Below the pieces are notes generated by a model. That model had not been told where the DNA came from. It saw nothing but the letters and a program-made list of their open reading frames with translations, and did no database searches. Of a stretch of 32,195 bases of DNA, positions 27,089 through 32,195 are shown in pieces; position 1 is the first letter of the stretch; each line of letters begins with the position of its first letter. The DNA lies in contig NZ_LT799418.1 of NCBI RefSeq assembly GCF_900162725.1, positions 1,207,675-1,239,869 on the forward strand, written 5' to 3'. This DNA is from Parabacteroides sp. Marseille-P3160. Lineage in GTDB: Bacteria > Bacteroidota > Bacteroidia > Bacteroidales > Tannerellaceae. A program made the translations under genes and the position numbers.

Positions 27089-28494
27089 TTATTGTTTAAT
27101 CAACGTCTTTGTATAAACCTCCCCGTCTTTTATCACTCGCACAAAATAGATACCGGCTGGCAAACCGCTTACCGGTATTTGATATACAGGCAGGTCGGTT
27201 GTAAACCTTTTGAGCCTAGCGGTTGTGCTCCAGAGCTCAATTTCATAGGTGCCGGCGCTGAATTTTCCGGCCGCCTGTTGTATGGAAAGGCCGGCATTCG
27301 CCGGTTGTTCCTCCTGCAATTGCACGGTAAACACGTCCGTAGCAGGATTAGGGTAAACGGTTAATACGTTATTATTCAATCCGGGCGATACTTCTATGTA
27401 TCCGAAAATCTCAATTGATTCATCAGGGGCGGAATAAACAGTACCATCAGAGGAAATAACATCTAAACGTAAGGTGTAAATAGCATGGGGAGCATCTATC
27501 GGTTCTCTTAAAACCCCGGAAGGATTCTGCTTACAGGTTGTCTTAATTGTAAAATCAGGGCCTGAGCCAAAAAATCGTAGTTCTTTGCTTTCCAAAGTCC
27601 ATTCTATATTTAACATCTCTTCCGGCTCGAGAGGCAGGCAAGCCATGGAACATGTCCACAAGCGTGTGGTTCCACATCCCACCATCCCCATAGACCCAAG
27701 GATTGAGACTTTGATCTCGGTCGTTACCGGCAATGATGGAATCGTCAATGTCTGTGATCCGAATTGTATATCTGCCCGTATGATGGATTTTCCATTTCCG
27801 CTTTTTTTGAATACCGCTGTCCCGGTTCCTTGTCCGGAAACCAAGGTGAGGTTGTTGTTGCTTGTACTCCATTGTACCGTTATTCCGGTGGGCAAATCAT
27901 TGATGGTATAGGTCGCCTGGTCGCAGACGGTAGAGGGGCCGGAAATACTGAGATTAGTAGCAGGATTTCTTACATAATATTTTAAATTACTAGTTCCATA
28001 AGGTGAATCATCCCACCTATGTTTCATTAGTGGATATTCATTCCATTTTGATATAAACCATCCTGTTTGTTCTGTTGTTATCGCAGAGTGGTCTCCCGAT
28101 TCCCAGAATACTTTTCCGGGGTAAGGCTCTTGAGTTACTTCTACGTAACTTCCATCAGTCATATATATCAATTCAGGATCCTGAATATCTTCCCAACCAG
28201 TACCAACCACCGGTCTATACCCTGTTCTACTCTGAGCCATGCATATCCGTGGCAATTAAACTTACGTGTCGAGCTAAATCCATCATACGTTATTATTTGA
28301 GTTGCATTAGGATAGGATTGGGCATAATAATTATCAAGGGCTTGTCTTCTTTCTGAACTTGATTCACACATCAGGAATGTAACCACCGGACTACCTTTTG
28401 GAGTATATATATCATACATTTGTATGTCACATTGCGCTTGTACTGAAAGTGAAGTCGTAACTCCAATCGTAAATAAAAGAATAAACTTATTCAT
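27089..28494 (-). pseudogene. T9SS-exported protein with NCHGYAW domain, PKD-like module and sorting domain, frameshifted
   Basis: The signal peptide MNKFILLFTIGVTTSLSVQA starts at 28494. The first frame reads to RKFNCHGYAWLRVEQGIDRW and then ends at 28168; the continuation WEDIQDPELIYMTDGSYVEV lies in the next frame. One missing base near 28222 restores a single ~469-codon gene. Downstream come GDHSAITTEQTGWFISKWN and PLMKHRWDDSPYG, a PKD-like module (GPSTVCDQATYTINDLPTG, shared with the M4 protease) and a T9SS domain ending GIYFVRVIKDGEVYTKTLIK-Q. The Cys-His pair in NCHGYAW and the later GDHSA suggest a cysteine-hydrolase-like domain; this is a guess. If the shift is real, the downstream part has no signal peptide. 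Confidence 0.7.
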
Positions 28495-28504
28495 AAGTAT
28501 AGTA

Positions 28505-28951
28505 TTATTGAGGTATGCTCGTATAAATAACAACATCTAACTTTGTGCTATGGAAAAAAGCACGAAAGTCTTCTTCATCTTCCACGAAAAAGTGGTGATT
28601 CCCGACAAAATTTGAAGGACAATAACTTTCTCCGCTTCGCCATATAAGATGATTCCCCGAGCAATCAAAAAAATAATTAAGTATACCGCCGCTACCCAAC
28701 ATCATATCGGTCACAAAAATATCTTGTCCCTTATATTTTATAAGCCAAATAGTACCTATATAATTTCCGGTCTTATCGGTTGATGCTTTTTTTACTAATT
28801 CCTTCAGCCAAGGAAGATTTTTCTGAGGTTGAGAAACTCCACAAGCTTTGATGTTTTCATTTATATCAGGAATTTCTATCTCATCTTCATTATGACATGA
28901 AATTAAAGAAAACGACAATAAGCATGATATAAAGATAAATAACTTTCTCAT
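28505..28951 (-). CDS. Lipoprotein with NLPWLKEL motif, module E
   Basis: 148 residues with lipoprotein signal MRKLFIFISCLLSFSLIS then C (Cys19). The mature part has ACGVSQPQKNLPWLKELVKK (about residues 37-56), a motif found in many small Bacteroidetes lipoproteins of unknown role, and a beta-rich remainder (TIWLIKYKGQDIFVTDMM, YFFDCSGNHLIW). It lies 4 nt after the preceding gene and 10 nt before the start of the T9SS cargo, the usual place for a partner lipoprotein. Intact. Confidence 0.72.
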   Translation of the reverse strand: MRKLFIFISCLLSFSLISCHNEDEIEIPDINENIKACGVSQPQKNLPWLKELVKKASTDKTGNYIGTIWLIKYKGQDIFVTDMMLGSGGILNYFFDCSGNHLIWRSGESYCPSNFVGNHHFFVEDEEDFRAFFHSTKLDVVIYTSIPQ

Positions 28952-28955
28952 AATT

Positions 28956-29668
28956 TTATTTTATTAATTGGTATGACAATTCATCTATCATACGAAGGGA
29001 TTCCTCATCAATTATACCCGAGAACAAGGCCGGATTTTTAATCTTTTGAGGTAACTTATCTAAACTTTGTCTATCCATTTTAGCAATGACATGCACTCTG
29101 GAATAGACATTGATACGAAATCCTGCCCCTTTAAAATAATCGGAGTACTTAATTTTTTCTTCATACCCGGCAACAAGATTCTGTAATATCTCTTTAGAGA
29201 TTCTTTCTGTTGTACTATTTTGTATATCACAACGAGATAATAATACCTCCAAAATGTCAACAGAAAGAATAAATTTACCTTTTTCAAGTTCTGTACTATT
29301 TCCATTCAAAAATGATAACGATCGTATTTTTTGATCATATCGTTTTGTTAAACTTGTTGTTATATCTTTCTTCGATAGAGTTCCCTTATCCCATTAAAGT
29401 CATTGTATAGTTTATCAAGCCCTCTATTCAGGTTATCAAAAGCAAACACATCATAAAGTAGCGGATATTGCAAACATAATTCTGTTAAGTCTTCCGTAGG
29501 TAAAGAGGTCAGTACTTCTTCAGGTATTTGACAGGCTTCTACCTTTTCCTGGTTATTCTGGAATTTTTTCCATTCTTCACTTCCCGGTTTTATCGGATAA
29601 TCCCAAGTTTGTCCAAAAACAAACATAGGGAAAAATAAGATTGTAAATAAAATTATTTTTGTTTTCAT
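28956..29668 (-). pseudogene. Helical exported protein split by a 1-base frameshift, module E
   Basis: The first frame (29668 to 29360) encodes MKTKIILFTILFFPMFVFGQ, a signal peptide, and a helical part ending DFNGIRELYRRKI. The second frame (stop at 28956, no ATG of its own, only a TTG) continues DITTSLTKRYDQKIRSLSF and so on. Adding one A to the run in CGAAGAAAGATATAAC joins them as YRRK-DITTSLTKRYDQ, giving one 237-residue protein. The shift in a short A run may be a true mutation, a phase-variable tract or a sequencing error. No known domain; the mature protein looks all-helical. It follows leader copy E. Confidence 0.75.
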
Positions 29669-29691
29669 GTATTTATATTTTTAGTAAATAG

Positions 29692-29971
29692 ATGCTGGTT
29701 TAATCAAAAATCATCTTCATACGGATAGCAAGATCCGTATGCTTTAATTATTCGGTGGAGTCGTTGTTTTCATAAGTATTAAAATTTTACATAATGCTTC
29801 GTATCATTTTTTAGATAGATGCTTATTTCTTCCCAAAAGCTGCATCAATTATTAAAGGAAAGCGCAACAGTCGTAAAACCTGCCGGGGATTTTGCAGAAG
29901 GTGTGTTTCCGCATGAGAATATCATAAAGACCGGTTCACATTCAGTCCCTCAAATTTAAGTAAAGTAATTG
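29692..29971. repeat. Leader repeat, copy E
   Basis: -7 element TAAATTTG at 29951-29958 (minus strand), predicting a 276-nt leader. Nine-codon ORF MKTTTPPNN at 29744-29773; perfect hairpin CATACGGAT/ATCCGTATG at 29718-29741. Copies D and E differ at only a handful of positions, pointing to a recent duplication or gene conversion. Confidence 0.88.
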
Positions 29972-30007
29972 AAATTCTTGCACTTCTTTTGCTAATTTAT
30001 TTCCGGC

Positions 30008-30185
30008 TTATGGCAGGCGGTAAAGCGTGTGGCTGCCGTGGCCTTCCTTGTGACCAATTGGCCCTTCTCCACGTATTCCTCCAGGGCTTTGGCGGCCCGC
30101 ATCCAGGAACATCCATCCCGTCAAGGAACGATACAGGTTGGGCGATAGATAGCCGAATTGCTTCGTAACCAGAATATAATTAATC
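30008..30185 (-). pseudogene. Second, more decayed copy of the winged-helix-like fragment
   Basis: Across frames the minus strand still spells VTKQFGYLSPNLYRSLTG, WMRAAKALEEYVEKGQLV and KEGHGSHTLYRLP, matching the fragment at 26590-26905. At least two frame changes are needed. It lies immediately upstream (in minus-strand terms) of leader E and interrupts the 3' end of the gene at 30192. Confidence 0.55.
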
Positions 30186-30191
30186 CATTCT

Positions 30192-30482
30192 TTATACGGT
30201 CTTTTCATTTTTTTCGGATAGCTTAATCTCTGTCCAATACAAATCCGATGATATGTTTTGCTTATGTTTTAATAATTCAGAGAATCGTTCTTTATGTATG
30301 GTCGAGAAGCAGTAGCCTCTAAATATAGAATCTTCCTGCAACACGGATTTATTTATCGTCGAAACAAATAAAGAATTCGTATCCAACTGTAAATATTGTT
30401 TATCCCCTTTATAATAATAAAAATGCTCCTGAGCAAAAAGAGATAAAGGGAAAAGTAGTAATATCCAATATAATTTTCTCAT
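30192..30482 (-). CDS. Truncated exported protein, N-terminus of a protease-like cargo
   Basis: 96 residues with signal peptide MRKLYWILLLFPLSLFAQ. The mature start EHFYYYKGDKQYLQLDTNSL resembles the prodomain start of large Bacteroidetes serine proteases (subtilisin-like, T9SS-exported), from memory of such proteins. The frame stops after KLSEKNEKTV, where the winged-helix-like debris begins. It is therefore read as the stub of a much larger cargo gene cut off by recombination. It follows the lipoprotein at 30497 by 14 nt. It may also be a genuine small secreted protein. Confidence 0.55.
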   Translation of the reverse strand: MRKLYWILLLFPLSLFAQEHFYYYKGDKQYLQLDTNSLFVSTINKSVLQEDSIFRGYCFSTIHKERFSELLKHKQNISSDLYWTEIKLSEKNEKTV

Positions 30483-30496
30483 AACAATTTTCTTAT

Positions 30497-30955
30497 TTAA
30501 TTTTCTATGTGCAATTCTTCTATTTTGAAAATAACTTCAGCTGATTTGGGAAGTTTAATAACAAGAATACCATACCGGAATACATCTGGACGAGTAGCAT
30601 CTCCACCCACTTTAAGTAAATAAGTATAAGAAGTTGTCCTCGTTTTTGAAAATGAATGTTCCATGTTCGATACTTCATTACTATAGCTACCGTAACCTAA
30701 AAGCAGCGTGTATTTAGAAAAATCTATTTGCTGCAAATCTTCTATCTGCTGTAACTCATTTTTATTAAACACAGCTTCTAATTCTTTTTGCGATTGAATA
30801 ACAATTGACTTCGTGTTATTGCCGATAACATTTATTTTAGGCAACTCTTTTACAATTGTTGCGTCCGGATAAATTTCATTTTCATTTTCACATCCTCCCA
30901 TCCCAATTAGTATAAGCAGGAATGAAATAATTAAAAGTTTTTTGTTTGTTTTCAT
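30497..30955 (-). CDS. Lipoprotein of module F, potempin-like in size and context
   Basis: 152 residues with lipoprotein signal MKTNKKLLIISFLLILIGMG then GC (Cys22). The mature part begins with a linker and then IQSQKELEAVFNKNELQQIE, IDFSKYTLLLGYGSYSNEVS and DVFRYGILVIKLPKSAEVIF, a helix-then-beta arrangement that is well conserved in appearance. I do not recognise a named domain. It directly follows leader copy F and precedes the stub of an exported protein. An inhibitor role is inferred from Tannerella protease-potempin pairs. Confidence 0.7.
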   Translation of the reverse strand: MKTNKKLLIISFLLILIGMGGCENENEIYPDATIVKELPKINVIGNNTKSIVIQSQKELEAVFNKNELQQIEDLQQIDFSKYTLLLGYGSYSNEVSNMEHSFSKTRTTSYTYLLKVGGDATRPDVFRYGILVIKLPKSAEVIFKIEELHIEN

Positions 30956-30968
30956 ATACGTTTATATT

Positions 30969-31258
30969 TTTAATAAATATCGGTTTAGTCAGAAATCGCT
31001 TTTAGGCGAATAAAAATTTGTCTGTCTTAATTGTCCGGCGGAGTAGTTGTTTCCATAAATAATATAATTTACATAATGGATTATATCTTCTTATAAATAG
31101 ATGCTTATATCTTTCAAAATGCTGTATCAATTATTCAAAAAAGGAAAGCGCAACGGTTGTAAAACCTGATGGGAATTTTGCTGAGAGTGTGTTTCCTACA
31201 GGGAGTAGTCATAAAGACCGGTTCACATTCAGTTCTACAAATTTATATAAAATAATTC
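30969..31258. repeat. Leader repeat, copy F
   Basis: Outermost and most divergent full copy. -7 element TAAATTTG at 31238-31245 (minus strand), about 276 nt before the lipoprotein ATG. METTTPPDN at 31027-31056. Hairpin AGGCGAAT/ATTTGTCT (31004-31023) has two G-T pairs on the plus strand. Core present with small substitutions. Confidence 0.85.
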
Positions 31259-31341
31259 AGGCTTTTGTGTTCTTTTGTAATTTTATTATCATCTTATATT
31301 CAATAGATTCATAGGCGATTGCCTTTATGGGCAATGGGTGA

Positions 31342-31986
31342 TTAGGGAAGCGGAAACGACTCGAAAATTTTATTTTGATCTTTGACCATCTCAACCAATC
31401 TTTTTTCAATGAGTTTCCAATCATATTCACCATTTAGCATAACAATATCCTCTTCGAAGTCTATGTCATCAAAGTAAGTAATGGCTTTAAAAGGTCTGAT
31501 TACATTTGAATCAGGAAACTTGCGTTCATATAATCTCAGCATTGAATTAAAAGGGAAACAGGTGGAAAGGAAAGCTATATCTATGAAATCCTTTAATCTC
31601 GAACCATTGTCAGCAATAGCAGAAAGTTTCATGGCAACGATATCCTCTATGCTATACAACCTGATGCCGGATTCTGTGTACGGCTTTTCGAGATATTCAT
31701 ATGAATGGGTTATGCAATCTATTTTAATGCCGTCTATGGTACCTTTCAAGGTATTTCTCTCCATAAAGTCAGTACGGAAGCCATAATTATCATGAAGAAA
31801 TGTTTCCAATTTTCCTGCATCAAATGGCTCCGACGTGAAAAGATCCAGGTCCGCACTTATCCTATGGCCTAAATATAGAGCTAAAGAAGTTTCTCCCGCC
31901 AGATTAAAACCTGACATGACACTTTCAGCTTCCAGTTTCTTCAGGAGTCCAAGAGTTGATCCCGCAACAGTTTCCGTGTATAACAT
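31342..31986 (-). CDS. AbiEii-type nucleotidyltransferase toxin
   Basis: 214 residues of the AbiEii/MenT nucleotidyltransferase family (PF08843). The nucleotidyltransferase core is seen as FNLAGETSLALYLGHRISAD, then LDLFT (about residues 27-51), matching the family pattern G-x-T-(S/A)-L...R-x-S-x-DLDLF, followed by IKIDCITH, the third acidic position. SIEDIVAMKLSAIADNGSRL and KDFIDIAFL are conserved family segments. Such toxins form type IV toxin-antitoxin or abortive-infection systems, modifying tRNA or other targets. Its start overlaps the upstream partner gene by 46 nt. Confidence 0.88.
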   Translation of the reverse strand: MLYTETVAGSTLGLLKKLEAESVMSGFNLAGETSLALYLGHRISADLDLFTSEPFDAGKLETFLHDNYGFRTDFMERNTLKGTIDGIKIDCITHSYEYLEKPYTESGIRLYSIEDIVAMKLSAIADNGSRLKDFIDIAFLSTCFPFNSMLRLYERKFPDSNVIRPFKAITYFDDIDFEEDIVMLNGEYDWKLIEKRLVEMVKDQNKIFESFPLP

Positions 31987-32195
31987 TTCAACTCTTCTTT
32001 TTTAAGGTCAAAAGCGACACAAACAAAATTCATGTCCCGTGCCGATAGGCTGGGAACTTCTTTTATTATTTCCCTGAATCCTTCTATGCCACCATACAAA
32101 TTAAACGCAGCGTAAAAATCCTTCACCCATCCTCTTTCAATGACACGCTGAACCACAATCTTTCTTGATTTCCACCAGTCAAAACGGGACAGGTC
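31941..32195 (-). CDS. Antitoxin-like partner of AbiEii (partial, runs off window)
   Basis: At least 84 residues; the frame stays open to the window edge (DLSRFDWWKSRKIVVQRVIE at the cut end). The protein is small and helical, with GWVKDFYAAFNLYGGIEGFR and EVPSLSARDMNFVCVAFDLK, typical of short proteins (DUF6922-like) encoded directly before AbiEii toxins in Bacteroidetes. The overlap of 46 nt with the toxin indicates coupled translation. The true start lies outside the window; an internal GTG at 32156 is less likely. Confidence 0.65.
   Translation of the reverse strand, partial: DLSRFDWWKSRKIVVQRVIERGWVKDFYAAFNLYGGIEGFREIIKEVPSLSARDMNFVCVAFDLKKEELKCYTRKLLRDQLLDS

Noticed and set aside
17321-31258. 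Repeat-separated single genes as an integron cassette array
   Set aside because: The repeats are far longer than attC sites, carry a promoter-like element, precede multi-gene operons and show no integron integrase or R-box pattern. Only the superficial layout is similar.
17321-31258. Invertible promoters for phase variation
   Set aside because: All copies have the same orientation, no flanking inverted recombination sites were found, and no invertase is present.

Overview
The window comes from a Bacteroidales chromosome, most likely Tannerellaceae (Tannerella or Parabacteroides type). The evidence is a SusD C-terminus, TAnnTTTG -7 promoter elements, start codons without Shine-Dalgarno sequences, a Bacteroides-type lipoprotein DPP III, TonB receptors and type IX secretion (T9SS) C-terminal sorting domains. 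The family assignment is inference; no marker gene here fixes the genus.

Bases 1 to about 15.3 kb are ordinary core chromosome with a moderately high GC look. They hold the end of a susD-like gene, a SAM methyltransferase, DPP III with an AlkD-like HEAT protein, a Fur-family regulator with purA, a YugP-type zinc peptidase, hisS, groES-groEL, an ECF sigma / membrane protein / Spy-like operon on the minus strand, and a TonB receptor paired with a YiiX-like cysteine hydrolase. The groES upstream region carries a near-consensus sigma-54 promoter, with a palindromic tandem repeat about 200 bp further upstream.

Bases 15.4 to 16.6 kb hold a zinc-ribbon protein and an AraC/GyrI regulator. A relic of a tyrosine recombinase at 16646-16875 marks the edge of an AT-rich accessory region that reaches the end of the window.

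Bases 17.0 to 31.3 kb are the unusual part. Six copies (A-F) of a long repeat, plus two partial copies, all lie in the same orientation, and each sits directly before a minus-strand operon. Five copies place a TAnnTTTG-like element about 275-280 nt before the start codon of a secreted protein beginning MKT, so the repeat reads as a transcribed leader. Inside it are a nine-residue ORF, M(E/K)TTTPP(D/N)N, and an inverted repeat whose two arms change together. Downstream genes are small lipoproteins followed by exported cargo: an M4 thermolysin-like protease, T9SS-sorted proteins and a protease-like N-terminus. Almost every lipoprotein ORF is intact, while five of six cargo genes are truncated or frameshifted. 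This resembles the Tannerella forsythia arrangement in which T9SS-exported KLIKK proteases are encoded beside lipoprotein inhibitors (potempins). I propose that the region is a recombining array of protease-inhibitor modules sharing one regulatory leader; the inhibitor role is inference.

Bases 31.3 to 32.2 kb hold an AbiEii-type nucleotidyltransferase toxin and the end of its antitoxin-like partner, which runs off the window. No rRNA, tRNA, CRISPR array or complete IS element is visible.
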